A stretch of 64,000 nucleotides of DNA from Alteribacter populi (lineage in GTDB: Bacteria; Bacillota; Bacilli; Bacillales; Salisediminibacteriaceae). Below the pieces are notes generated by a model. It saw only the letters and a program-made list of their open reading frames with translations, was not told the DNA's origin and searched no databases. Made by a program: the position numbers and the translations under genes. The DNA lies in NCBI RefSeq assembly GCF_002352765.1, contig NZ_KZ293963.1:518368-582367 (forward strand), written 5' to 3'. This document shows positions 17,859 to 26,472 of the stretch, piece after piece; position 1 is the first letter of the stretch, and every line of letters starts with the position of its first letter.

Positions 17859-17914
17859 AAAATAACTCATGGTGAATTCTAGTGTAGTATTTAGTTCGGT
17901 GGTTTGAGACAGTT

Positions 17915-19741
17915 TTATAGCTGTTGTGGATCGAAACTTTTTTCTAATTCATCGACAAGTGATCCGATGTATGCAACAGCTTCCCGAATAGGATTTGGAT
18001 TCGAAAGGTCCACACCTGCATCACTAAGTAGTTCAAGTGGAGTTTTAGTTCCTCCAGCTTTTAATACGTCAATCCACCGTTCAACAGCAGGTTCACCTTC
18101 TTCTTTAATCATTTTCGCAACAGCAGTTGACGCAGTTAAGCCAGCGGAATAAGTATACGGATAGAGCCCCATATAATAATGCGGTTGTCGCATCCAAGTT
18201 AATCCTGCGCCATTATCAATGGTGACAGAATCTCCCCAAAAGCCTGTCAGCACTGAATGCTTTAATTCAGATAAGGAAGCAGCAGTTAGGGATTCGCCTT
18301 TTTCTGCGCGCTTATAAACTCTTCGTTGGAATTCCCCTTCTAATAAATGGGTTACAAAGTTATGATAATAAGTGCCTAAAAGTTGAAGGATCACCCACCG
18401 TTTCATTCTATTATCCGAAGACTGGTTGATCAAATGGTCAGCTAATAATAGCTCATTCATCGTAGATGGGGCTTCTACAAAATAGGTAGACGGTCTTGTG
18501 TTTGAAACTTCTTGATATTTATTTGCTAAATAAAAGTGACCTGCATGTCCTAATTCGTGGGCAAGAATAAACGTTCCTCTCATCATATCTGTCCACGTCA
18601 TGAGGATGTATGGGTGAGCACCATAAGGGCTTGAACAGAACGCTCCTGTCATTTTTCCGTGATTTTCAGCTCGGTCTACCCACCGGTCATTGACTCCTTT
18701 TTTCATGATTTCCATATACTCCGGTCCCATCACTTCTAATGCTTCCAAGATCATTTCTGTGGCTTTTTCGTAGGATATTTCCGGATTAAATTCATGGTCT
18801 AGCGGTGCTTTGAGGTCGCAATAGTACATTTGGTCTAACCCTAGCTCTCTTTTCTTTAATTTCGCTAAACGTTGCATATGAGGTGAGAGCTCTTTATAAA
18901 TAATATCAAGTTGATTATTGTACATATCCAGCGTGACATCTTGAGGCCCGAGGAGCATTTCAGTAACGGAATCGTATCCTCGTATTTTAGACATGGTAAT
19001 TTGTTTCGTTACTTCAGAAGAATATGTAGCAGCATAGGTGTTTTTAAAGTTTTCTAACCCTTCAATGAAATTGCTGTATGCATTTCTACGGACAGTTGTA
19101 TCGGATGATAGCTCATACCGATCTTCATATAAAGCGAAAGAAAGAGGCATACTTTCATCTTGGTCGTTTTTAAAATGAGAAAAGTGAAGATCACTCGACT
19201 TACTTTGGGAATAAATCTGGTAAGGAGAAGAGTGGACAGCATTAAGTGAGGCTAATACTTGTTCGGTTTCAGGTGTTAATGTATGGGCTTTACGTTTCAC
19301 AAGGTCAAGCAAGTTTTTTTGATACGTTTGAAGCTTAGGCTCTTCAACAAAAAATTCTTCAATTTTACCTTCTGGAAAAGAAAGAATTTCAGATTCAATA
19401 AAAGATAATGCTCCATTGAATGTAGCTAGTTTATTTGATACTTTAGCGTAATTGCCTTGGTTCTCTGCATTGGATCCATCTTCAAATAATTTTAAATTAG
19501 CGTAGGTTACTACACGAATGACTCTCTCCATAAAAGCATCTTTCGTCTGCAAGCAAACAAACAGGGTTTGACCACTGTTTATTAAGTGATTTCGAAATTG
19601 CGTAACCTCTGATACATCACTATCTAATGCAGTTAATTCTGCTAACCATGCTTCATGGGAAAGAAATAAGTCTTTTAAATTCCAGGTTAAAGGTTCGGGC
19701 ACTTCTTGACGTGTAGGTCGTTTTTGTTTTGTCGTTTCCAT
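17915..19741 (-). CDS. pepF: M3 family oligoendopeptidase F-like metallopeptidase
   Basis: 608 residues from ATG 19741, with AAAGGAGG 8 bases upstream; an in-frame start 10 codons earlier has no site. Cytoplasmic zinc peptidase that degrades oligopeptides. The active site reads FILAHELGHAGHFY (about 388-401, HEXXH) with the third ligand Glu in FVEAPSTMNELLLADHL. N-terminal oligopeptidase F domain about 100-200. Length fits PepF of Lactococcus and YjbG of B. subtilis (both about 600). Monocistronic. A C-terminal fragment of a second, different M3 peptidase survives at 24805. Confidence 0.9.
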   Translation of the reverse strand: METTKQKRPTRQEVPEPLTWNLKDLFLSHEAWLAELTALDSDVSEVTQFRNHLINSGQTLFVCLQTKDAFMERVIRVVTYANLKLFEDGSNAENQGNYAKVSNKLATFNGALSFIESEILSFPEGKIEEFFVEEPKLQTYQKNLLDLVKRKAHTLTPETEQVLASLNAVHSSPYQIYSQSKSSDLHFSHFKNDQDESMPLSFALYEDRYELSSDTTVRRNAYSNFIEGLENFKNTYAATYSSEVTKQITMSKIRGYDSVTEMLLGPQDVTLDMYNNQLDIIYKELSPHMQRLAKLKKRELGLDQMYYCDLKAPLDHEFNPEISYEKATEMILEALEVMGPEYMEIMKKGVNDRWVDRAENHGKMTGAFCSSPYGAHPYILMTWTDMMRGTFILAHELGHAGHFYLANKYQEVSNTRPSTYFVEAPSTMNELLLADHLINQSSDNRMKRWVILQLLGTYYHNFVTHLLEGEFQRRVYKRAEKGESLTAASLSELKHSVLTGFWGDSVTIDNGAGLTWMRQPHYYMGLYPYTYSAGLTASTAVAKMIKEEGEPAVERWIDVLKAGGTKTPLELLSDAGVDLSNPNPIREAVAYIGSLVDELEKSFDPQQL

Positions 19742-19905
19742 GCTAATGTCCTCCTTTATATTTAGGTACACGAATTGTTTTAATTATACACAAAATCTAG
19801 TGAAAATTGTGAAATAATTCAAAAATCACGTGGCGAAAACATCGGAATTAGGGGAAATATTAAAATGGGAGAGGGAAGAGGAGGCGCTAAAAGCTTTAAA
19901 ACTGA

Positions 19906-19935
19906 TTGACACTTCATTTAATCGTATCATATACT
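19906..19935 (+). promoter_or_regulatory. sigma-A promoter of the ABC import operon
   Basis: TTGACA (19906-19911), 18-base spacer, TATACT (19930-19935), about 85 bases before the ATPase start. No riboswitch-like structure was seen in the leader. Confidence 0.7.
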
Positions 19936-20027
19936 AATAAAGATAATTCCGAGTAAGTTTATGAGATTTAAAGTCTTTGTTTTGTTCAAAGGTATTTTAT
20001 ACGCTGTTTTCTTATGGGAGGGTAATG

Positions 20028-20876
20028 ATGGAGCAAGTAAGTATAAAAAATGTTGAAAAAACATTTAGAACTAGTGATAAAGAAGCAAAAAGCTTCACAG
20101 TATTTGATGATATTAATCTTGAGGTTTCAGCCGGTGAGTTTGTCTCTTTGCTGGGGCCGTCAGGTTGTGGGAAATCAACACTTTTAAATATAGTAGCCGG
20201 TCTTGACCGAGCGACAAATGGAGAAGTTATGATTGGCGGTGAAAAGGTGACTTCTCCCGGCTCTGATCGTGGTGTAGTATTCCAAGAGGCCGCGTTGATG
20301 CCTTGGTTGAGCGTACTTGATAATGTCACATTCGCTCTTAAGAAAAAAATGAAAAAAACAGAAGCGATCGACGAGGCAAAAAAATACTTAAAACTTGTTC
20401 ACTTGAGTAAATTTCAGGATTCTTACCCTCATGAATTGTCAGGTGGCATGAAACAAAGAGTGGCCATTGCAAGGGCTTTAGCAATGGATCCTAAAGTTTT
20501 ATTAATGGATGAACCTTTTGGTGCATTAGACGAACAAACCCGCTCAATGCTTCATAAAGAAGTTCAATATATTTGGGAAGAAACAAAGAAAACGATCCTG
20601 TTTGTTACTCATAATATACGAGAAGCCATTCTGTTGTCTGATCGCATTGTATTAATGGGAACTCGTCCAGGGGGCATTCGGAAAGAGTTTCCGATTGACT
20701 TGCCTCGCCCAAGAACACCGTCCTCAGAGGATTTTATCAAGATTGAGCAAGATATCATGTCAATCTTAGCTGGGGAAATAGAAAAAGTGATGAGGGAGGA
20801 AATGGGTGATGACTTCAATAGTCAGAAGGCTTCTCTTCTTTACGGCTCTAATCGTAATATGGGAGACCACATTTAG
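20028..20876 (+). CDS. ABC importer ATPase, nitrate/sulfonate/taurine (SsuB/TauB) type
   Basis: 282 residues from ATG 20028 (GGGAGG 5-6 bases upstream; the neighbouring ATG 20025 is too close). Walker A GPSGCGKST (about 42-50), Q-loop VVFQEAALMPW, signature LSGGMKQRVAIARAL, Walker B VLLMDEPFGALD and H-loop LFVTHNIREA. The IRKEFPIDLPRPR tail is typical of SsuB/TauB-type ATPases. It overlaps the permease gene by 71 bases, so the two are translationally linked. Energises uptake through the permease below. Confidence 0.88.
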   Translation: MEQVSIKNVEKTFRTSDKEAKSFTVFDDINLEVSAGEFVSLLGPSGCGKSTLLNIVAGLDRATNGEVMIGGEKVTSPGSDRGVVFQEAALMPWLSVLDNVTFALKKKMKKTEAIDEAKKYLKLVHLSKFQDSYPHELSGGMKQRVAIARALAMDPKVLLMDEPFGALDEQTRSMLHKEVQYIWEETKKTILFVTHNIREAILLSDRIVLMGTRPGGIRKEFPIDLPRPRTPSSEDFIKIEQDIMSILAGEIEKVMREEMGDDFNSQKASLLYGSNRNMGDHI

Positions 20877-21585
20877 AATCAACTTAAAAACAAACTTTTG
20901 GTCGACAACACTATTCCCGTCACCAATAGGGGCAGTAGAACAATTATATCGTGGATTTTTTGAGACCGGCATTTTAACCGTAGCGCTAACAGAAAGTTTA
21001 CAAAGAATTTCAGCAGGCTTTGTTTTGGCTGTCTTAATTGGAGGTACGTTAGGGGTGTTACTTGCGACTTCCAAAATAGCAGATGAAACGCTCGGTTCAC
21101 TTGTGATTGCCTTGCAGCCTGTACCGAGTATCGTCTGGCTTCCGATTGCATTAATGATGTTCCAAGGAGGATCTGCCGCTATTTTATTCGTCGTTGTATT
21201 AGGCGGAACGTGGGCGATGACGTTAAACACACGGATGGGTATTAAGAACGTTCAACCGATCCTTATAAGAGCTGCACGTACGATGGGTTACAGTCGGACT
21301 GAACTTGTTTGGAAAGTGATGCTTCCTGCTTCGATCCCATCGGCATTAACCGGTGCGCGGTTGGCGTGGGCATTTGGGTGGCGAGCATTAATGGCTGCAG
21401 AATTAATCGGTCGCGGTGGTCTAGGACGTACGCTTATGGATGCACGAGATTTTTACAATATGGACTTGGTTGTAGCGATAATGTTTATCATCTCTGCAAT
21501 AGGATTAATTGTCGAATATTTCATCTTCAGCAAAGTAGAGAAAAAAGTATTAGCCCGATGGGGATTAGCAACAAACAGTACGTAA
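20806..21585 (+). CDS. ABC importer permease, SsuC/TauC type
   Basis: 259 residues, GTG start with GGGAGGA upstream, entirely within reach of the ATPase 3' end. About six membrane segments. The BPD_transp_1 EAA-loop reads IRAARTMGYSRTELVWKVMLPA, followed by IPSALTGARLAWAFGWRALMAAE, characteristic of the NitT/TauT branch. One such permease forms a homodimer in these systems. Gene order ATPase-permease-binding protein differs from the common ssuBACD order, and no desulfonase gene follows. Confidence 0.88.
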   Translation: MMTSIVRRLLFFTALIVIWETTFRINLKTNFWSTTLFPSPIGAVEQLYRGFFETGILTVALTESLQRISAGFVLAVLIGGTLGVLLATSKIADETLGSLVIALQPVPSIVWLPIALMMFQGGSAAILFVVVLGGTWAMTLNTRMGIKNVQPILIRAARTMGYSRTELVWKVMLPASIPSALTGARLAWAFGWRALMAAELIGRGGLGRTLMDARDFYNMDLVVAIMFIISAIGLIVEYFIFSKVEKKVLARWGLATNST

Positions 21586-21606
21586 ACTTCCAAAGGAGGA
21601 ACAAAG

Positions 21607-22614
21607 ATGAAAAAGGCATTCGGATGGTTACTTGGAGGCGTTGCTTTACTTGGGCTGGCAGCGTGTAGTACAGGTGGAGACGGTGCAGGATCAGGTGAGG
21701 AAGTGAACATTGGATATTTTCCTAACCTAGATCACGCAGCGGGGATTATTGGAAAAGAAAAAGGTTATTTCGAAGAGTCGATGACCGAGAGTGAAGTTAA
21801 TTTTATCAATTTTCCCAATGGAAATGACTTTATTGACGCTTTAAGTACAGGGAACATTGATATGGGCTATGTAGGTCCGGGTCCTGCAATTAATTACTAT
21901 TTGCAGGGCGGGGACGTTGTTGTTATTGGAGCCGCGGCAAATGGAGCAACACTGATCGTTTCAAGAGAAGACTCGGGTATTCATACTTTAGAAGATATGG
22001 ATGGACACTCCTTCTGTACTCCTGGCAATGGTTGTACCCACAACGTACAACTCGAAATAATGCTGGAACGAATTGGATTAAAATCAAACCGCTTAGGTGG
22101 AACCGTAGAGCACCAGTCTCGTGTAGCTCCCGCTAATATGGTAGCGATGTTTGAACAAGGGGATATTGACGCTGCGGCTGCACCAGAACCGTGGGGGACG
22201 TTATTAGTTGAAGAACATAATGCAAATGTCGTTGTCGAGTGGAATGACGTATTTTTAGGTGAGGATTTAGCGAGTGTCGTTTTTGTCACAACGAGTGAAT
22301 TTCTTGAAGAAAATCCAAGTCAAGTAGAACAAGCGTTGCGAGCGCACAAACAGGCTGTCGATTATACTCAAGAAGATACTGAGGATACGCTACAAACGAT
22401 TAATGATTCACTCTATAACTTAACGCAAACTAGATTGCCTGAAACAGTATTGGAAAATGCTTGGGAGCGAATGGTTGTAACGACTGAAACGCATGCTGAT
22501 GCATTGCAATATTGGGCTACCGCATCATATGAATTGGACTTTATTGAAGATGAACCGAATCTTGATGACTTTGTAGATACATCAATTTTGGATAAAATTA
22601 TAGAAGAGGAATAG
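21607..22614 (+). CDS. NitT/TauT-type substrate-binding lipoprotein
   Basis: 335 residues, AAAGGAGGA site. Lipoprotein signal MKKAFGWLLGGVALLGLAAC with lipobox LAAC, then a Gly-rich linker. NIGYFPNLDHAAGIIGKEKG and MGYVGPGPAINYYLQGGDVV are the SsuA/TauA-like fold signatures; APEPWGTLLVEE closes the second lobe. Anchored outside the membrane it delivers substrate to the permease encoded upstream. An unusual pair of Cys in FCTPGNGCTHNVQLE sits where relatives usually have a TP(x)GNTQDV loop near the ligand site; it could form a disulfide or bind metal. Substrate cannot be read from sequence: sulfonates, taurine, nitrate or another small anion are possible. Confidence 0.85.
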   Translation: MKKAFGWLLGGVALLGLAACSTGGDGAGSGEEVNIGYFPNLDHAAGIIGKEKGYFEESMTESEVNFINFPNGNDFIDALSTGNIDMGYVGPGPAINYYLQGGDVVVIGAAANGATLIVSREDSGIHTLEDMDGHSFCTPGNGCTHNVQLEIMLERIGLKSNRLGGTVEHQSRVAPANMVAMFEQGDIDAAAAPEPWGTLLVEEHNANVVVEWNDVFLGEDLASVVFVTTSEFLEENPSQVEQALRAHKQAVDYTQEDTEDTLQTINDSLYNLTQTRLPETVLENAWERMVVTTETHADALQYWATASYELDFIEDEPNLDDFVDTSILDKIIEEE

Positions 22615-22636
22615 GTTGGATAGGTAAATTTTCTCA

Positions 22637-22666
22637 GGAGTTGTCTCATGAAAGTGAGACAGCTCC
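22637..22666 (+). terminator. hairpin terminator of the ABC import operon
   Basis: Arms GGAGTTGTCTCA/TGAGACAGCTCC (one G-T pair), loop of six bases, 22 bases after the stop. The tail GTTGTTG is only moderately T-rich. Confidence 0.65.
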
Positions 22667-22883
22667 GTTGTTGTATTAACGGTACACTGGACGCTTGTAC
22701 CCAATATCATGCTCAATAGTAATCTGTTGTTACTTAAAAAGTCAGTTTTTTTCTGAAATTAAACAACTGTTTAAATATAGGCTAGTAAATGGAAATGAGC
22801 AAATAAAACCAGGGGAGGTCTTTCTTATGATAAAATAGCACCCTGATAAATTGCGTAGTATTAGTTTGTGAGGAGGCTTATAA

Positions 22884-23417
22884 ATGGAAAATAAAAAACA
22901 TGAAATAGCGACATTTGCAGGTGGATGCTTTTGGTGTATGGTCAAGCCCTTTGATGAACTTCCTGGGATCGAACAAGTCGTTTCGGGTTATACAGGTGGA
23001 GATGTTGACAACCCGACCTATGAACAAGTGAAATCAGGTAAGACTGGCCATTACGAAGTCGTTCAAATCACATACGACCCAGTCTTGTTTCCTTATGAAA
23101 AATTGCTTGAACTTTATTGGCCGCAAATAGACCCAACAGATGATGGTGGACAGTTCATTGACCGAGGCAGTCAATATCGGACTGCAATCTTTTATCATAA
23201 CAACGCTCAAAAAGTGCTCGCAGAAAAAACAAAAAAACAACTGAAGGAAAGCGGTAAGTTTTCTAAACCGATCGTAACCGAAATTCTTCCTGCAAAGACT
23301 TTTTATAAGGCGGAGGAAGACCATCAGAAATTTTATCAAAAAAACCCGAAACGATACGAGCGCGAACGTATTGATTCAGGAAGGGATATATTTATTGCTC
23401 AGCATTGGAATGATTAA
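22884..23417 (+). CDS. msrA: peptide-methionine (S)-S-oxide reductase
   Basis: 177 residues, GAGGAGG site. Reduces methionine-S-sulfoxide in proteins, cytoplasmic. The catalytic motif GGCFWCM (about 13-19) has the nucleophilic Cys, and [27 protein letters not shown] are diagnostic MsrA blocks. Length is standard for the single-domain enzyme. No msrB follows, unlike in many Bacillus species where msrA-msrB form an operon. Confidence 0.95.
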   Translation: MENKKHEIATFAGGCFWCMVKPFDELPGIEQVVSGYTGGDVDNPTYEQVKSGKTGHYEVVQITYDPVLFPYEKLLELYWPQIDPTDDGGQFIDRGSQYRTAIFYHNNAQKVLAEKTKKQLKESGKFSKPIVTEILPAKTFYKAEEDHQKFYQKNPKRYERERIDSGRDIFIAQHWND

Positions 23418-23542
23418 TTAATGAAGGGAGCACTTGGCTTTGTCAGGTGGTTTTAAATTCCCGTTAGAGTGGAAGGGACTATCGTTGTTATTCAAAAGAA
23501 CCGGGAAATTCTCCGGCTTTTTTTAAGAGAAATTATAAAAAA

Positions 23543-23603
23543 TCTACGTTTCGATGTCTAGCTCCAGGCGCCATCGCGATAGTCGGGCGCCTTGCGCTTT
23601 TTT
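23543..23603. repeat. family G intergenic repeat, short copy
   Basis: Same ends as the copy at 15490-15619 (TCTACGTTTCGATGTCTAGC and CGATAGTCGGGCGCCTTGCG) but lacks the roughly 70-base inner block. Confidence 0.75.
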
Positions 23604-23623
23604 TGAAAAGAATTTATAGAGCG

Positions 23624-23700
23624 GACAGCTACCTTCACGCCGGTCGTCTCGAGGGTAAAGCATCCTTGAGACTCTAAAAATGCGAGCTAACGCTGTTTTT
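23624..23700. repeat. family P palindromic repeat, copy 2
   Basis: GACAGCTACCTTCACGCCGG at the left, GAGCTAACGCTGTTTTT at the right, with nested CGTCTCGAGGG...CATCCTTGAGAC. Confidence 0.75.
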
Positions 23701-23749
23701 CTTATACTTTATAAGCACCACTAAGGCTTGGCGGTAAGCCGAGTTTTCT

Positions 23750-24187
23750 TTATGATTCCAATATTTCCTTCGCCTTTTTTGCGGATTGCTTTAATGAAGA
23801 TTCCATTATTTTAACAACCATTGGCGAAGCAAACTTAAACTTCTTTTTTACTGCATCAATATCTGCTTCCCCTGTACGGGTAAACAAGGTTCCGCCATCA
23901 ACAGCCTCATACGTATTTGTGATCACATGATTGAAGGGTTTACTTGAGATACAAGAGGTTTTCTTATTTTCTTCATATGTAATCACTTTACCTCTAGCCG
24001 TAAATTTCCGCCCTAAAACCTGACTCTTTACTTCTATCGTTGCTCCTTCTTTTACTGTGTTGCCTTCTGTAATTTTTGCTTCAAGGACAGGTTCTTCCCA
24101 CTCTGGTTTATGGGCCGGATTTTCAATATATTGAAAAACTTCATATACCGGCTTTTTAATAATAATGCTGTACTGTACTGTTTTCAT
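23750..24187 (-). CDS. SRPBCC (START/polyketide-cyclase fold) family protein
   Basis: 145 residues, GGAGGA site before the ATG. Begins VQYSIIIKKPVYEVFQYIENPAHKPEWEEPVLEA, the usual start of a cyclase/dehydrase-like SRPBCC domain (hydrophobic-cavity ligand binder), and ends with the long C-terminal helix ESSLKQSAKKAKEILES. One domain, cytoplasmic, no partner gene. Function not predictable. Confidence 0.8.
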   Translation of the reverse strand: MKTVQYSIIIKKPVYEVFQYIENPAHKPEWEEPVLEAKITEGNTVKEGATIEVKSQVLGRKFTARGKVITYEENKKTSCISSKPFNHVITNTYEAVDGGTLFTRTGEADIDAVKKKFKFASPMVVKIMESSLKQSAKKAKEILES

Positions 24188-24330
24188 TTTGATTCCTCCT
24201 CCATATCAGTTTATGAAAAATGAAAATGGAATAGAAGAACCTAAAAAAAATATATAAATTGTGAATGTTTTTCTAGGTAACAGGATTTGTTAGCTTCTAA
24301 CGTGAAAGATAGATATATGTAAGGAACTAA

Positions 24331-24435
24331 AAGGCTCTTTTATAAAAGATTGTTGTTATTTGTTTTTTTGAAAGTTAGCACCACTTGAGTTGAAAAACAC
24401 TCAAAAAACAACAAAACGATAACAGCCAATTAAAA
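24331..24435. repeat. dispersed palindromic element, family H copy 2
   Basis: Left end AAGGCTCTTTTATAAAAGAT, right end AACAAAACGATAACAGCC, nearly complementary to each other, with the shared inner block CACTTGAGTTGAAAA. Ends just before the ribosome binding site of the next gene. Confidence 0.65.
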
Positions 24436-24450
24436 AGAGGAGGGTTTAGC

Positions 24451-24804
24451 ATGCGTGACTGGTTTGGTGAAATGTACAAGAAACATGAAAAACTGGGAGA
24501 TTTTGAATACCTTGAAGGGAAAGGGAAGCGGTTATCGAGAGACGTACTTGAAGGAGACGTCCTTGACCGAACGATAAAAAGTGCGAATTTTGTACCTGAA
24601 TGGGTGCAAAAGCGTAAAGATATCTTAGTTGAAATGAAGAATGTGATTGAATTAAGGCCCCATCTCGATGATCAGGAACTAGAGGAGAAAATTGATCAAG
24701 TTAACGCTCTCGTAAGGAAGTACAACCGAAAATGTCCACCGGTGATGCAGCGTGGGCTAGTAAGCGAAAAAAATCTAGAGGACCGTTATAAATCATGGCA
24801 ATAG
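24451..24804 (+). CDS. DUF1992 (DnaJ-homologue C-28 domain) protein
   Basis: 117 residues, AGGAGG site. LEGKGKRLSRDVLEGD followed by RTIKSANFVPEWVQKRKDI corresponds to the DUF1992 core (usual form: LPGxGKPL...AYKILKNAGFLPPWIELRKEI). Single small cytoplasmic domain, no J-domain. Function unknown. Immediately after its TAG stop, in the same frame, lies a fragment of an M3 peptidase, so a deletion has joined this gene to the 3' end of another. Confidence 0.78.
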   Translation: MRDWFGEMYKKHEKLGDFEYLEGKGKRLSRDVLEGDVLDRTIKSANFVPEWVQKRKDILVEMKNVIELRPHLDDQELEEKIDQVNALVRKYNRKCPPVMQRGLVSEKNLEDRYKSWQ

Positions 24805-24957
24805 TGGAATAAATTTAAAAAAGCTTTGGCACTTGGAAGTTCAAAATCTTCACCCGAAATCTTCGAGGCTGCGGGAATCACATTTGACTTTTCAGAAGCA
24901 ACAATTAAAGACATTGTAGCTTTTGTTGAGGAAAAATTAGCTGCCTTGAAATCTTAG
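24805..24957 (+). pseudogene. C-terminal remnant of an M3 family oligoendopeptidase
   Basis: Fifty codons in frame with the preceding gene after its TAG. The reading WNKFKKALALGSSKSSPEIF, then EAAGITFDFSEATIKDIVAF and VEEKLAAL, is the characteristic end of the other M3 peptidase clade (LGGSKPLPELFEAAGIKFDFS type, from memory). No start codon, no ribosome binding site and no active site remain. It is different from the C-terminus of the intact peptidase at 17915, so it is not a copy of that gene. Confidence 0.65.
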
Positions 24958-24966
24958 AGACCGAAA

Positions 24967-25000
24967 CCCCCATGGGAGTTTAAGAAACCTCCCATGGGGG
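24967..25000. terminator. Bidirectional terminator
   Basis: Arms CCCCCATGGGAG/CTCCCATGGGGG with a 10-base loop between the peptidase remnant and the convergent LysM gene. Confidence 0.8.
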
Positions 25001-25002
25001 AT

Positions 25003-25824
25003 TTATACCTCTACAAAAGTAATTTTCGTTGTGACGAGGTCTTGAATTGAACCATCTTTGGCACTTCTTGTATAAACCCAAAGTTCACCGTTATTTGTTG
25101 TTGGATTGTGATCAAAGGAGACGCTTGCTATGAAAGGACCGAAAGCAGGGGCTGCTAGACTAGCTGTTGTAAAGCTTTCTTCTGTTACAATGTGATCGTC
25201 ACCATCTTTAACTTGAAACAAGACATTTGCTTCAAATGCTCTCGCTAACCCGCTGATGACACTCCCATCAGCAAAGTCTCCTCCCGGTTTTGGCTCGAAA
25301 ACTACGATGCTTTGTGAGGTTTGTTGAGGGATAATGAGCAGAGTGCCTTCATAAATTAACTCTGGCGAAATACTAGGACGATTTTGATTAGCAGCGATAA
25401 TGGTTTCATAGGGGACGCCTACTTTTTCACCGATTGCAAACAATGAATCTCCTCGATCAATTTCATAAATAACGGAAGGTACGATGATTTGTTGACCAAT
25501 ATAAATAGTATTCGGGTTCTGTAAAGTATCATTCATTCCAACAAGTAAATCAACAAATGTATTAAATCGATTTGCTACATTTGTAAGGTTTTCGCTCTGG
25601 CGAATCACATAAAGAGTAACTGTTCGGTCCAAGTAATATTTCGGAATAACAAGTACTTGGCCTGGTAGAATCCTATATTGTTCTGTGAACGGGGGATAAA
25701 GGGCATTGGCTCTTACAATTTGATCTACAGTGCTTTGAAATCGTTCAGCTAATGAGAACAGAGTGTCTCCATTTTGAACAGTATAGATGATATGTGTTCC
25801 ATTTATCAAACCGACCTTAAACAC
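25003..25824 (-). CDS. LysM-repeat protein with C-terminal Gmad2 domain
   Basis: About 273 residues. GTG 25824 is preferred (AAAGGA 6 bases upstream), though ATG 25842 upstream and TTG 25809 downstream are possible. Three LysM units bind peptidoglycan or chitin-like glycans: IYTVQNGDTLFSLAERFQST, LYVIRQSENLTNVANRFNTF and IYEIDRGDSLFAIGEKVGV. The last 95 residues form a Gmad2 immunoglobulin-like domain (SGLARAFEANVLFQVKDGDD), a domain associated with spore germination proteins. No signal peptide, which fits assembly from the mother-cell side of a spore. Probably a spore cortex or coat protein. Confidence 0.8.
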   Translation of the reverse strand: MFKVGLINGTHIIYTVQNGDTLFSLAERFQSTVDQIVRANALYPPFTEQYRILPGQVLVIPKYYLDRTVTLYVIRQSENLTNVANRFNTFVDLLVGMNDTLQNPNTIYIGQQIIVPSVIYEIDRGDSLFAIGEKVGVPYETIIAANQNRPSISPELIYEGTLLIIPQQTSQSIVVFEPKPGGDFADGSVISGLARAFEANVLFQVKDGDDHIVTEESFTTASLAAPAFGPFIASVSFDHNPTTNNGELWVYTRSAKDGSIQDLVTTKITFVEV

Positions 25825-25967
25825 CTCCAATCCTTTCATCATAAACGGTATGTGTAATAAGTACTCATTATGTCACAAATAAAAATTCAATAATTTTAGG
25901 TTTAAAATGATCGTGAAAAGGAAACTAATACCGTGTGGACAATCACAATGAAAGGAGAGTTCGTAAT

Positions 25968-26390
25968 ATGTCAGAAGTAATGTTTACATCAAAAGCAACA
26001 GCTGAAGGCGGACGTGAAGGACATGTTAAATCAGCAAGTGGTGTTGTAGATCATAATTTAGTCATGCCAAAAGGAAACAACCCGACAACAGCAGGTACAA
26101 ACCCGGAAGAACTGTTTGCTGCAGGGTATGCTGCCTGTTTTGATGGCGCTTTAAATTTAATGGCTTCAAAGGCAAGTAAGGACATAGAATCGAAAATTAA
26201 GGCTGAAGTGAGTTTGATGAAAGACCCAGCAGATGATGGGTTCATGCTTGGCGTCACACTTAATTGTGAAATTGAAGGGGTAGCAGAAGCTGAGGCAGAA
26301 GAGCTTGCACATAAAGCTCATGAGTTTTGCCCTTATTCTAAAGCGACTCGTAACAATATTGAAGTGGTCTTGAACGTAACGGCTCGGTAA
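25968..26390 (+). CDS. ohr: Ohr family organic hydroperoxide resistance protein
   Basis: 140 residues from ATG 25968 with AAAGGAG upstream. Thiol peroxidase that reduces organic and lipid hydroperoxides. Both catalytic Cys are in place: AAGYAACFDGAL (about 54) and HEFCPYSKATRNN (about 120). GTNPEELFAAGYAACF is the Ohr signature and separates it from the OsmC subgroup. No ohrR regulator lies beside it. The hairpin behind the stop contains the next gene's ribosome binding site. Confidence 0.93.
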   Translation: MSEVMFTSKATAEGGREGHVKSASGVVDHNLVMPKGNNPTTAGTNPEELFAAGYAACFDGALNLMASKASKDIESKIKAEVSLMKDPADDGFMLGVTLNCEIEGVAEAEAEELAHKAHEFCPYSKATRNNIEVVLNVTAR

Positions 26391-26423
26391 TGAAGTCAGG
26401 ATGTATGAATAAGAACTAAAACG

Positions 26424-26472
26424 AAACCTCCTCCACATATGTATGTAAGGTAACTTATGTGGAAGGAGGTTT
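26424..26472 (+). terminator. hairpin that terminates ohr and masks the next ribosome binding site
   Basis: Sixteen-pair stem with one bulge: AAACCTCCT pairs with AGGAGGTTT and CCACATA with TATGTGG. The 3' arm contains the AAGGAGG of the L,D-transpeptidase gene, whose ATG is four bases after the stem. Any transcript coming from ohr would hide that site. Confidence 0.7.

Larger units (their letters stand above)
17175..17914. other. 740-base intergenic stretch with an orphan operator
   Basis: Holds a perfect 24-base palindrome (17267-17290), a short terminated segment after it (terminator 17336-17372), a minus-strand stretch 17375-17455 that reads as part of a membrane segment (ITVGIGLLVAFIGEALWL) but has no start codon, and the pepF terminator (17812-17858). 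The membrane-like stretch may be what is left of a deleted gene. Confidence 0.45.
23418..23749. other. intergenic repeat cluster between convergent genes
   Basis: 332 bases with no gene. Contains a short family G copy (23543-23603), a family P copy (23624-23700) and the recurring tail block CTAAGGCTTGGCGG (about 23720). The same G/P/tail combination occurs upstream of coaA. Confidence 0.6.

Noticed and set aside
17679..17870. A minus-strand frame of 63 codons with a hydrophobic stretch.
   Set aside because: It runs through the pepF terminator hairpin, has no ribosome binding site and a composition dictated by the AT-rich hairpin.
20012..21230. Minus-strand frames of 85-154 codons over the ABC operon.
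   Set aside because: Shadows of the ATPase and permease; no ribosome binding sites and no known motifs.
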